Source: Candidatus Poseidoniales archaeon
GTDB taxonomy: Archaea; Thermoplasmatota; Poseidoniia; Poseidoniales; Thalassarchaeaceae
NCBI GenBank assembly: GCA_028821675.1
Contig: JAPKFG010000005.1
Span: 1-35,582, forward strand
DNA: 35,582 nucleotides
Reading direction: 5' to 3'
Shown here: positions 18,537 to 26,992 of the stretch, piece after piece
How the letters are laid out: every line of letters starts with the position of its first letter
Numbering within the stretch: position 1 is the stretch's first letter
The notes under the pieces: model-generated
The model's input: the letters and a program-made list of their open reading frames with translations, nothing else
Database searches by the model: none
What the model was told of the DNA's origin: nothing
Translations under genes and position numbers: made by a program

Positions 18537-20153
18537 ATGTCTGGAAATATATTCATACTGAAGGAAGGTACCAACCGCACACGCGGAAGGGGCGCTCAAA
18601 GCAACAACATCGCGGCTGCAAAAGCCGTCGCTGATGCCGTTCGGACCACATTGGGTCCCAAAGGCATGGACAAGATGCTTGTCGATAGCATGGGAGACGT
18701 CGTCATAACAAACGATGGTGCAACCATTCTCAAGGAAATGGATATTGTTGAACCCGCAGCTAAGATGATTATTGAGGTTGCCAAGACCCAAGAGCAACAC
18801 TGCTTCGATGGAACAACGACAGCTGTTGTATTGGCGGGTGAATTGCTCAAGAGAAGTGAAGACCTCATCGATCAGAATGTTCATCCAACCGTTATTTGTG
18901 AAGGATTTCGTTTGGCATCAGATAAGGCAATCGAACTCCTAGATGGTCACGCCATTGATGTTGATGAATTAACACTTCACGAAGTAGCGAAAACGGCCCT
19001 CACTGGAAAGTCTGCTGGTGCTGTCAAGGAATTCCTCGCTGACATTTCCGTTGATGCGGTTCAAGCGGTCGCTCGTGAAGAAGACGGAGAAGTCCACGTT
19101 GACCTCGGCGATATAAAGATCGAGAAGAAGCAGGGTGGTTCGATTCGTGATAGTACATTGGTCGATGGAATTATTCTCGACAAGGAACGTGTACACAGTG
19201 GGATGCCTCGCAGCGTCTCCGGGGCCAAAATTGCCCTCATCAATTCAGCCATTGAAGTGAAGAAGACCGAGGTCGATGCCAAGATTCAGATTACGGATCC
19301 AAGTATGTTGGCTCAATTCCTCGATGAGGAAGAGAATTATCTTCGTGGTTTGGTCGAAAAGATTCAGGCAGCAGGTGCAAATGTCGTCGTTTGTCAGAAA
19401 GGTATCGATGAACTTGCACAGCATTACATGTCCAAAGCCGGTTTGTTCGCCGTTCGCCGTGCTAAGAAATCAGATATGGAGGCTCTATCCAAGGCAACAA
19501 GCGCTCGAATCGTCACCAACATCGATGATTTGGGTGGCGATGATTTGGGTGAGGCGGCCAAGGTCGAAGAGCGTAAGATTGGCGAGTCCGATATGGTCTT
19601 CGTGACCGGCTGTCCACAAGCCAAGAGCGTCAGTGTCTTGCTCCGTGGTGGCACAGAGCACGTTGTCGATGAAATTCGTCGTGCATTTGACGATGCAATT
19701 GGCGTTGTTAGTGTGGCTCGCGAGGATGGTGCAGTGCTGACTGGCGGTGGTTCTGTTCTTGCATCCCTTTCCAGAGATTTACGAGCGTATGCTGAAGGCA
19801 TCGGAGGCCGCGAACAGATGGCCATTGAGGCATTTGCAGGCGCTCTCGAAGTGATTCCAAGAACACTTGCAGAGAATGCAGGTCTTGATCCAGTCAATAC
19901 GATTATCGAACTTCGAAAAGCCCACGCAGAAGGCAAGTCTACCTACGGTGTCAATGTCTATGAAGGTGGGGTCATGGATATGCTAGAAGCCAATGTCCTC
20001 GAACCGGTCCGTGTGGTTGACCAAGCCATTCAATCTGCCACCGAAACTGCTGTCATGATTCTTCGAATCGACGATGTCATCTCAAGTCGTGCTGGTGGCA
20101 GCGGTGCTATGCCTGATATGGGTGGCATGGACATGGGCGGCATGGGCTTCTGA
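18537..20153 (+). CDS. thermosome subunit (group II chaperonin)
   Basis: 538 aa; [57 protein letters not shown]-rich C-terminus [11 protein letters not shown]. Confidence 0.97.
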   Translation: MSGNIFILKEGTNRTRGRGAQSNNIAAAKAVADAVRTTLGPKGMDKMLVDSMGDVVITNDGATILKEMDIVEPAAKMIIEVAKTQEQHCFDGTTTAVVLAGELLKRSEDLIDQNVHPTVICEGFRLASDKAIELLDGHAIDVDELTLHEVAKTALTGKSAGAVKEFLADISVDAVQAVAREEDGEVHVDLGDIKIEKKQGGSIRDSTLVDGIILDKERVHSGMPRSVSGAKIALINSAIEVKKTEVDAKIQITDPSMLAQFLDEEENYLRGLVEKIQAAGANVVVCQKGIDELAQHYMSKAGLFAVRRAKKSDMEALSKATSARIVTNIDDLGGDDLGEAAKVEERKIGESDMVFVTGCPQAKSVSVLLRGGTEHVVDEIRRAFDDAIGVVSVAREDGAVLTGGGSVLASLSRDLRAYAEGIGGREQMAIEAFAGALEVIPRTLAENAGLDPVNTIIELRKAHAEGKSTYGVNVYEGGVMDMLEANVLEPVRVVDQAIQSATETAVMILRIDDVISSRAGGSGAMPDMGGMDMGGMGF

Positions 20154-20216
20154 GCGCCAGCATGCTCTCTTCCACCCCCATAGGTTGAAGAATCGAATTC
20201 AGGTGGACTGACTGTT

Positions 20217-20231
20217 CAGCCCGTAGGGCTG
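20217..20231 (+). promoter_or_regulatory. 5'-leader hairpin CAGCCC-GTA-GGGCTG upstream of the ferredoxin-flavodoxin fusion gene
   Basis: Perfect 6-bp inverted repeat with GTA loop, 16 nt before the ATG at 20248. Confidence 0.7.
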
Positions 20232-20247
20232 GTGTGGTGTTCACTAC

Positions 20248-22176
20248 ATGAGTGCGGTCGTCAAAGTTTGGATTGATGAGGGCTGTATCGTCTGTGATGC
20301 TTGCGAAAACATTTGCCCCGAAGTCTTCCACGTCGAAGATGACACCTGTGTCATTGTCGATGGCGTGAATCCCAATGAATGGGGTGATGATATCATCGAG
20401 GCCGCAGAAGCTTGCCCTGTCGATGTCATCCTGTACGAAGTTGCAGGCGGTGACGAACCTACTACTGAAGAGGCTGCACCAGCAGTCGTAAATGAAGCAG
20501 CGCCCGCTGCCTCAGTAGAAGTTGCGGCGGCAGAAGTCGCATCCTCGGAATCCTCAGGCGATGGTGGATTGGATGAAATCCTGGCAGGAGATCGCGATTT
20601 GCACATTCTCTTTGGCAGTCAATCTGGTAACTCGGAAGGACTCTGTACTCTCATTTCAAAGAAAGCGGCTGCCTATGGTTTGGTTGGCCATGTTCACGAC
20701 ATGGACGGCTTCAATCTCGGCAGTATGTCTGGCATGAAACGGATTCTCATCGTCTGCTCGACATGGGGAGAAGGTGAACAGCCGGACAATGCTGAGGCAC
20801 TGTTCAATGAAGCCAAGGTCTCGTCCAAGATTCTCTCGAACAATCACTTCTCAGTCTGTGCACTGGGTGACACTTCCTACGAATTCTATTGCCAATCTGG
20901 CAAGGAATGGGACGAGATTCTTGAGAAGATTGGTGGAACTCGTATTCACGACCGTGTAGATTGCGATGTGGATTATGACGTCCCCGCCGCTGCTTGGATG
21001 GCCGACGCATTGTCTCGCATCGCGTGTGTTGATGATTCGGGAACATTCCACGAAGATTGTGTTGCTGAGATGTCGGCCCATGCTGCCGGCGATTCTGCAG
21101 CGGGTGGCAGTGGTGATGTTGCTACAGTGGTCATGCCCGAAATCCAATTGGTCGCGAGTATTTTCCGATACAATGCTGACACAGGTGAAACCGGTGTCGA
21201 TGCTTGGGCCTGCGCGGTCCCCGGGCATCACAGTGTACTCGATCTGCTTCGAACTCTCAAGGCAACACAGGATGGAACGCTGACATTCCGAGATGGTGCT
21301 GCCGATGATCCGACAACCGGTGTTTGTGTCAATGGGCGCCTTGTACTGCCGGGCCTCACGCGACTTTGCGATGTTGTCCGAGACAAGGGCGAAGGTGCAC
21401 AGATTCGTATCGAACCGATTGCAGCATACGATGTGATTCGTGATCTGATTGTTGATTACAGCTCATACGACAATCTCCGTACTGCATCCAAACCATGGTT
21501 CGTGGGAGGCCAACGTGAAGGAATCTATGCTGGAAAGTCGGTCATCGGTACGATGGACACTGTTGTCGCGACTGAATTGCATGTATCTAATGAAATTGCG
21601 AGCCCTCAACTATTGCACGCTGCTAGCGATGCTGTCCCCTACAATCGATCCTACATGGGGCCTGCTGTGGTCACTCATCTGTGGAACCGTTCATGCGACC
21701 CGAGAATCTCTGACAAATCACGTAAGGCAATCATTGAGAGTTTGGCGGGAACTAATGGCGTCAAGGCCGAGACAGACATGGCCAGCATACATCGACAAGG
21801 AACGATGGGTTCGACTGCTGCGAAATCTGTTCTGCAAGCCAAGACTGCAGTACTTGCTCACGATGGATACAATGGACGTCATGGCAAACATGTCTGGTGG
21901 TACACCTGGTCAATCAAGAGCAGTGGAAAGGTGAATGAAACCACACTCTATCGAACCGTTCTTGGACCGATGGGATTGGTCAACAATGCCCTATCAGGAG
22001 TTTCCGCGCGGATGATCTTCGGTTTCACAAGAACTGGCCGTCCAATGTTTAACGAGTTGTTGGGAATGCTCGCTCCACCTGCAGGAATTGGCAAGATGCC
22101 CAAGCAGTTCAATTCCTCCGTAGAGAATCACCATGAGGTGGTTTCAATCTTCAATGAAATGGACGGTCGATTCTGA
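20248..22176 (+). CDS. ferredoxin - flavodoxin - degenerate SdhB/FrdB-like fusion protein
   Basis: 642 aa; N-terminal CIVCDACENICPEVF; flavodoxin-like LHILFGSQSGNSEG...CSTWGEGEQPDNAE...ALGDTSYEFYCQSG; then SdhB-like landmarks (VLDLLRTLKATQDGTLTFRD, VNGRLVLPGLT, RIEPIAAYDVIRDLIVDYSSYDNL, YMGPAVVTHLWNRSCDPR). Confidence 0.8.
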   Translation: MSAVVKVWIDEGCIVCDACENICPEVFHVEDDTCVIVDGVNPNEWGDDIIEAAEACPVDVILYEVAGGDEPTTEEAAPAVVNEAAPAASVEVAAAEVASSESSGDGGLDEILAGDRDLHILFGSQSGNSEGLCTLISKKAAAYGLVGHVHDMDGFNLGSMSGMKRILIVCSTWGEGEQPDNAEALFNEAKVSSKILSNNHFSVCALGDTSYEFYCQSGKEWDEILEKIGGTRIHDRVDCDVDYDVPAAAWMADALSRIACVDDSGTFHEDCVAEMSAHAAGDSAAGGSGDVATVVMPEIQLVASIFRYNADTGETGVDAWACAVPGHHSVLDLLRTLKATQDGTLTFRDGAADDPTTGVCVNGRLVLPGLTRLCDVVRDKGEGAQIRIEPIAAYDVIRDLIVDYSSYDNLRTASKPWFVGGQREGIYAGKSVIGTMDTVVATELHVSNEIASPQLLHAASDAVPYNRSYMGPAVVTHLWNRSCDPRISDKSRKAIIESLAGTNGVKAETDMASIHRQGTMGSTAAKSVLQAKTAVLAHDGYNGRHGKHVWWYTWSIKSSGKVNETTLYRTVLGPMGLVNNALSGVSARMIFGFTRTGRPMFNELLGMLAPPAGIGKMPKQFNSSVENHHEVVSIFNEMDGRF

Positions 22177-23036
22177 TGGCAACTCGTTACGCATACCATC
22201 CGGGCAATGTAGCCCACAGCAATGCGATGGAAGTCGCCGATACCATGCCTTTAGCAGCGCATTCACTCGGCATTGAACTGGTTCCCCTTGAAGGCGCAAC
22301 CAGTTGTGGTGCAGGAATTATTCGCCAAGCTAACGCAGATTTGCAAATCGCCCTCAATGCCCGAACATTCGCACAAGCAGAAGCGATGGGACTCGACATC
22401 ATCACCTCTTGTGCAACAACAGCTGCCACATTACACGAAGATCTGATGGCGCTTCGCAATGACAACAGACTGAAGACCAAAATCAATGCAATCCTAGAAC
22501 GCAATTGTGGTTTGACTGTGAGCGGAGATGTCAATGTACACCATCTTCTACACGTGATTGTTGATGAAATTGGAATTGATGTTGTCAAAAATGCACTCAA
22601 GAATCCGTTTGACTTCAACATCGCAGGATACTATGGCCCCAACATTCAGCAAGAGGGGGCATGTGGAGGTGACGATGTCTTTGACCCCGATTATCTTGAA
22701 CAGGTGATTGCGGCCGTTGGTGGCATCCCGGTCGATTGGTCCAGTCGAACACAGAGTGTAGGCGTCCCAGGAATATTCTCAGAAGAAAAAACCGTCATGA
22801 AACAAACTTCCGCAGTCTTGGCTGATGCCAAATCAGAAGGCGCCCAATTGGTGGTCAGTGCTTGCAATCTGTCCCACATGCTGTTGGATGTCTATCAGGG
22901 CAAGGCCGGAAATACAACTGGGCAGGCAACCAAAGTCCCAGCCATCCATTTGACTGAACTTCTGGCATTCGCGTTTGGACATCACATTGATCGACTCGCA
23001 TTACTCAGAACACGCGTGATGGTTATCGGAGATTAG
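22176..23036 (+). CDS. HdrB/SdhE-like (CCG-domain fold) protein lacking most cluster cysteines
   Basis: 286 aa; YHPGNVAHSNAMEV, LGIELVPLEGATSCGAGI, AEAMGLDIITSCATTAATLHED, GYYGPNIQQEG, QLVVSACNLSHMLLD parallel HdrB segments. Overlaps the preceding gene's stop. Confidence 0.78.
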   Translation: MATRYAYHPGNVAHSNAMEVADTMPLAAHSLGIELVPLEGATSCGAGIIRQANADLQIALNARTFAQAEAMGLDIITSCATTAATLHEDLMALRNDNRLKTKINAILERNCGLTVSGDVNVHHLLHVIVDEIGIDVVKNALKNPFDFNIAGYYGPNIQQEGACGGDDVFDPDYLEQVIAAVGGIPVDWSSRTQSVGVPGIFSEEKTVMKQTSAVLADAKSEGAQLVVSACNLSHMLLDVYQGKAGNTTGQATKVPAIHLTELLAFAFGHHIDRLALLRTRVMVIGD

Positions 23037-25676
23037 TCACAGATCCCCGTGCAAAATCCGCACGATTTCTTGTGCTAGATTCACAGAAAGACCTGGGATT
23101 TGAACGATTTCCTCGTCGCTTGCTGTGGACAAGGCTGCCATCGTCGGCCATCTGTCAAGAATGCGAGATGCCAGAGCGGGTCCAATTCCCGGAACCTGTT
23201 CCAGCATTGAACGGGTGATTCCATGGGCTTCGCGCTGCCGAGCTTCTGACAACGGACCTGTTGTAGCATCTAGAATGGGTCCGCAAGAGTCAACATTTCC
23301 ATCTGCTGCAGAATCGGCGGCATCAATTGCCTCATTTTCGGCATCATTACTGACGTGGCCAGGGTGTTCAGCAGCCCTCAATCTCGCCTGAGCATTTTCA
23401 GAGAGGTGCTCCAACATTTTTGATTCTCTGCGAGCCGAGACAGCGATAAATCGTGCAGTTTCCGCCGTATCCGATGAAGTCACAACGGGCAAACCATAGT
23501 CGAATGTCAATGTGGCCAATGCACCCATGATGGCTTGGCCATGAACGGCCCGATGCTGAAACAGGTCACTTCCTTCAAGGATGAGCATGGCCCGAGGCGC
23601 CGCGCTAACCAATCTAGTTGCTTGTTCGAGCAGCCGACCATCCAGCAGACTGTCGACAAAATCTCGAGTTCCTTTGCGCTCGATTAGAATCCTGTCACTT
23701 ATCTTCACATCACCAACTGGAAGACTGACCACCTCTACGGTCAATCCTTCTTGTCGTAATCGAGCCGCCAGCGCACTTTTTTCTTCACGATGATCAATCG
23801 ACACGATAACTCCGTCTCCGTCAGGAATGTGGGCATCTGCATTGATGGATTGTAGCAACATCTCTGCTTCGATGACAGGCGCTTCAACAATCAGACGATT
23901 AGATGCCGTTTCTGAGGGATATGCATCGAGTCCAATCTGGCCGGTAGGCCTCATTTTTCTCGCGATATCTTTGGGTTCTGGTGCCTCTTCCACAGTGGGT
24001 TCGATTAGAATCACAGTTGGAGCCACAGAATCGTCGAGTTCTGGCGCCAATCGTTCGGATTCTGTCCGCAGAAAATCGGCGGCAGACGTACCATCATCCA
24101 GAGAAAATGCATCGAGATGCGATCCTTCTGTACGAATCGGTGCACCCCCTCGTTTTCTTCTCACCTGTTGAATTGAGCGAAACATTCGCTCTTCTCGGAA
24201 CTTGGCGGCGGCCAGTGCACCTTCGTCGCGGGTATCCTTGGCAATCAAGCGGTGGACCGTTCCAGCTCTCTGCCTACCCGTGCGGCCCCTGCGTTGAATC
24301 GTCCGAATCTCACTTCCTGTTGGTTCGTATGAAATCACTAAATCGGCATTGGGTACATCCAACCCCTCCTCGCCGACACTGGTAGCAACCAAAACGTTGG
24401 CTTGGCCAGAACGAAAAGCATCCAGACTCTCCAGTTGCTCTTTCTGACTCATTCCCGATGACCCCTCGCGACTGGCTTGCCCGACGAAGCGCTGAGGAAT
24501 TGCCCCCTCAATCCCCTCAAGAATCCTACAAATCTCTTCGACCGTATCTCTGAAATTGGCAAACACGATGATTCGACTTTCTGGACTTTCCTTGAATTGT
24601 CTTCTGACCATGCGCCGAACCATCGTCACCTTACTGTGAACCTCTTGCATTTCTGCTAGCGTTTCCTTGAGTTGATGGATGCGTGGATCAGCTGCGAATT
24701 CCTTGGTTGATTTCTTCACTTCCTTTCCATCTTGTCCCATCCTAGACAGGTACTCTCTACTGGCGGCTACACCTTGACAAAGAAGATACGATATAAGATT
24801 GTTCAATCTCAGGGCAATTCCATTGTCCTTCGCTGCTCTATAGCCAATTGATTCCCCATTCCCAATCGACACGGAAATGCGTCCTTGCGCTTCTTGTAAT
24901 CCTCCTGCTGTAATGTGTCCTTGGCGTGTGTAAAAGCCGAGTCTTCTCAGTCGATCAACGATTCTCTCAAGCCAGATTTTCAGTGGTTCAGCCAACAATC
25001 TCAATTCATCGGGTACTTCGACGACAACATCGTTGACTTCTAGCCCAGTCGCGTAGGGTTCTAAGAGCGAATCTCCAGAAGGTCGGGCGTGTATGTTCAC
25101 AATCTGCAATCGTTCGCATACTTCGTGGATATCAGCCTCAATATGACCCGGGCTTGCTGTGGCAGCGATGACCAAGCCACCGGGTTGTTGCTCTGCGAAC
25201 AAATCTCCGACTTGTGCCATAGCGTGATTTCCAGTGGCCCGATGTGCCTCATCGACAATTAGCAAGGCGACATCATCGAGACGAGTTACACCATTCTGCA
25301 CATCATTGCGAACAACCTGAGGGGTAGCGACAACAATCTTGGCTGATTCCCATATTGCCTGCCGTTTCTTTGGCGGAACCGCGCCCGTCAATGCCACAAT
25401 TTCCTGATTTTCCGGAAGGGCGAGCAGATTCTTCAAATCCGAGAGATGTTGATTGACCAAGGCATTGGTTGGGGCCAGCATAATACCTCGTCCTCCAGGG
25501 TCTCGGAGTCTTTCGGCGAGAACCATGACTTCAATCGGTGTCTTTCCCATTCCAGTTGGTAGTACCAACAAAGTCGATGCACTGAGGCAATGATCCAGTG
25601 CTGAGAGTTGATATGCTCGAGCCTCAATCGTCCCTTCGACGAGTAAGTCGTGACGTATCATAGCAGACATGGCCAT
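23037..25676 (-). CDS. hef: Hef-like DNA repair helicase/nuclease (SF2 helicase + ERCC4 nuclease + HhH)
   Basis: 879 aa; LPTGMGKT, VDEAHRATG, ATASPG, QRRGRTGRQ; nuclease VSIDHREE...LPVGDVKISDRILIERKGTRDFVDSLLDGRL (GDx(n)ERKx3D); C-terminal HhH VPGIGPALASRILDRW. Confidence 0.95.
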   Translation of the reverse strand: MAMSAMIRHDLLVEGTIEARAYQLSALDHCLSASTLLVLPTGMGKTPIEVMVLAERLRDPGGRGIMLAPTNALVNQHLSDLKNLLALPENQEIVALTGAVPPKKRQAIWESAKIVVATPQVVRNDVQNGVTRLDDVALLIVDEAHRATGNHAMAQVGDLFAEQQPGGLVIAATASPGHIEADIHEVCERLQIVNIHARPSGDSLLEPYATGLEVNDVVVEVPDELRLLAEPLKIWLERIVDRLRRLGFYTRQGHITAGGLQEAQGRISVSIGNGESIGYRAAKDNGIALRLNNLISYLLCQGVAASREYLSRMGQDGKEVKKSTKEFAADPRIHQLKETLAEMQEVHSKVTMVRRMVRRQFKESPESRIIVFANFRDTVEEICRILEGIEGAIPQRFVGQASREGSSGMSQKEQLESLDAFRSGQANVLVATSVGEEGLDVPNADLVISYEPTGSEIRTIQRRGRTGRQRAGTVHRLIAKDTRDEGALAAAKFREERMFRSIQQVRRKRGGAPIRTEGSHLDAFSLDDGTSAADFLRTESERLAPELDDSVAPTVILIEPTVEEAPEPKDIARKMRPTGQIGLDAYPSETASNRLIVEAPVIEAEMLLQSINADAHIPDGDGVIVSIDHREEKSALAARLRQEGLTVEVVSLPVGDVKISDRILIERKGTRDFVDSLLDGRLLEQATRLVSAAPRAMLILEGSDLFQHRAVHGQAIMGALATLTFDYGLPVVTSSDTAETARFIAVSARRESKMLEHLSENAQARLRAAEHPGHVSNDAENEAIDAADSAADGNVDSCGPILDATTGPLSEARQREAHGITRSMLEQVPGIGPALASRILDRWPTMAALSTASDEEIVQIPGLSVNLAQEIVRILHGDL

Positions 25677-25736
25677 CCTCCGTTTACGCCGAGGTTCTTA
25701 GGCAAATCGCCTGAACAAACCGCATCACGTCGTGCT

Positions 25737-25762
25737 GGAGGGCCCCCTTTAGGGGGTCCTCT
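25737..25762. promoter_or_regulatory. strong GC hairpin in the divergent intergenic region between hef and the uL3 operon
   Basis: GAGGGCCCCC-TTTA-GGGGGTCCTC, about 10 bp with one G-T pair. Confidence 0.55.
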
Positions 25763-25775
25763 CCAACCGAGCCGT

Positions 25776-25797
25776 TCATATACGGGAGGTAGGTCGC
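25776..25797 (+). promoter_or_regulatory. promoter-like element TCATATACGGGAGGTAGGTCGC of the ribosomal operon
   Basis: 20 of 22 or nearly so identical to 9496-9517 upstream of eL41; TATA-like core. Confidence 0.65.
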
Positions 25798-25799
25798 AG

Positions 25800-25968
25800 G
25801 GCCGCTCAACACTGAGCGTCCAGACACCACCGGGCAATGCAGCAGTACCCCACAAAACCACAGATTTCACTTGTGAATCTTGGTCAGGTGTCACGGTCGC
25901 TCCTGAAGTGACGAGCCGGAGTACTATCGCTTCGGCGATATTTACTCTGAAAAACTGGAGGAATCCAA
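25800..25968 (+). promoter_or_regulatory. putative structured 5' leader of the uL3 operon
   Basis: About 165 nt with no convincing ORF; TATCGC-TTCG-GCGATA hairpin at 25925-25940 and AGATTTCAC/GTGAATCT inverted repeat. Confidence 0.45.
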
Positions 25969-26988
25969 ATGGCCAATACCACGCATCGCCCAAAGAAGGG
26001 TAGCATGGGCTTTGGCCCGCGAAAGCGAGCCAACAGACCCTTTGGTCGTGTCAAGAGTTGGCCCGATACTGATGCAGACGAAGTTCGAGTTCAGGGTTTC
26101 GCTGGATGGAAAGCAGGAATGACGCACGTATTGATGCGTGATCTCAACCCTGGCAGTCCAAGTGCTGGTTCAGAAGTACGCAAAGCCGTCACCGTTGTCG
26201 AAGTTCCTCCCATGATTGTTCTCGCCGTTCGAGGATACAAGATGACACCGTACGGCAAGCAGACTGCAGGAGAGGTGTGGGCTGACGCTGAGAAACTCAG
26301 CGACGCCCTTCCAAACCTCCCCCGTCGAATGCCTGAGCGCAAGGATCATGATTCCAAGGCTCACCTTGACAAGCTTCGTGAATCCAACTTGTCCGAAGTT
26401 CGTCTCATCGTCGCATCACAACCTGAGAAAATCTCCGCTGTGAGTAGCAAGACTCCTCAGATTATGGAAATGGGCATGACCGGTGGTGACAATGCTGCAC
26501 AGTTGGACTGGGCATCGGAGAAACTTGGTGAAGAGTTGACCATTGAGGATGTTTTCGTCTCTGGTTCAGACATCGATGTCATCGGCGTGACCAAGGGATA
26601 TGGGAATCAGGGTGTTGTTCGCCGATTCGGTGTCAAGTTACTTTCTCACAAGAACTCAAAGCGTCGACGTCAGATTGGTAACATGGGTGACTTCGGTACA
26701 GCATATGTTCGCAAGACCATTCGTCAGGCGGGTCAGACTGGATACCATCAGCGAACGGAATACAACAAGCGAATTCTTCGAATCTCTGGAGAAGAAGAGA
26801 GTCAGATTACACCCGCCGGCGGATTCCTCCACTATGGTGAAATTCATAATCACTACATGATTGTCCAAGGCAGTCTGCCAGGGCCAGCAAAGCGATTGAT
26901 TCGATTCCGTGATGCATCACGTCAACGAAATGAGCAGCATCCAATCGACATTACATACGTCAGCACGGCGTCCAAGCAGGGGGTGTGA
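25969..26988 (+). CDS. rpl3: ribosomal protein uL3
   Basis: 339 aa; RPKKGSMGFGPRKRA, GWKAGMTHV, first gene of the archaeal ribosomal cluster. Confidence 0.97.
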   Translation: MANTTHRPKKGSMGFGPRKRANRPFGRVKSWPDTDADEVRVQGFAGWKAGMTHVLMRDLNPGSPSAGSEVRKAVTVVEVPPMIVLAVRGYKMTPYGKQTAGEVWADAEKLSDALPNLPRRMPERKDHDSKAHLDKLRESNLSEVRLIVASQPEKISAVSSKTPQIMEMGMTGGDNAAQLDWASEKLGEELTIEDVFVSGSDIDVIGVTKGYGNQGVVRRFGVKLLSHKNSKRRRQIGNMGDFGTAYVRKTIRQAGQTGYHQRTEYNKRILRISGEEESQITPAGGFLHYGEIHNHYMIVQGSLPGPAKRLIRFRDASRQRNEQHPIDITYVSTASKQGV

Positions 26989-26992
26989 TTGA

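Noticed and set aside
25650-26003. Plus- and minus-strand ORFs (117 aa, 111 aa) over the hef/uL3 intergenic region
   Set aside because: Compositionally unlike proteins, overlapping each other and the starts of hef and uL3; better explained as promoter and leader sequence.
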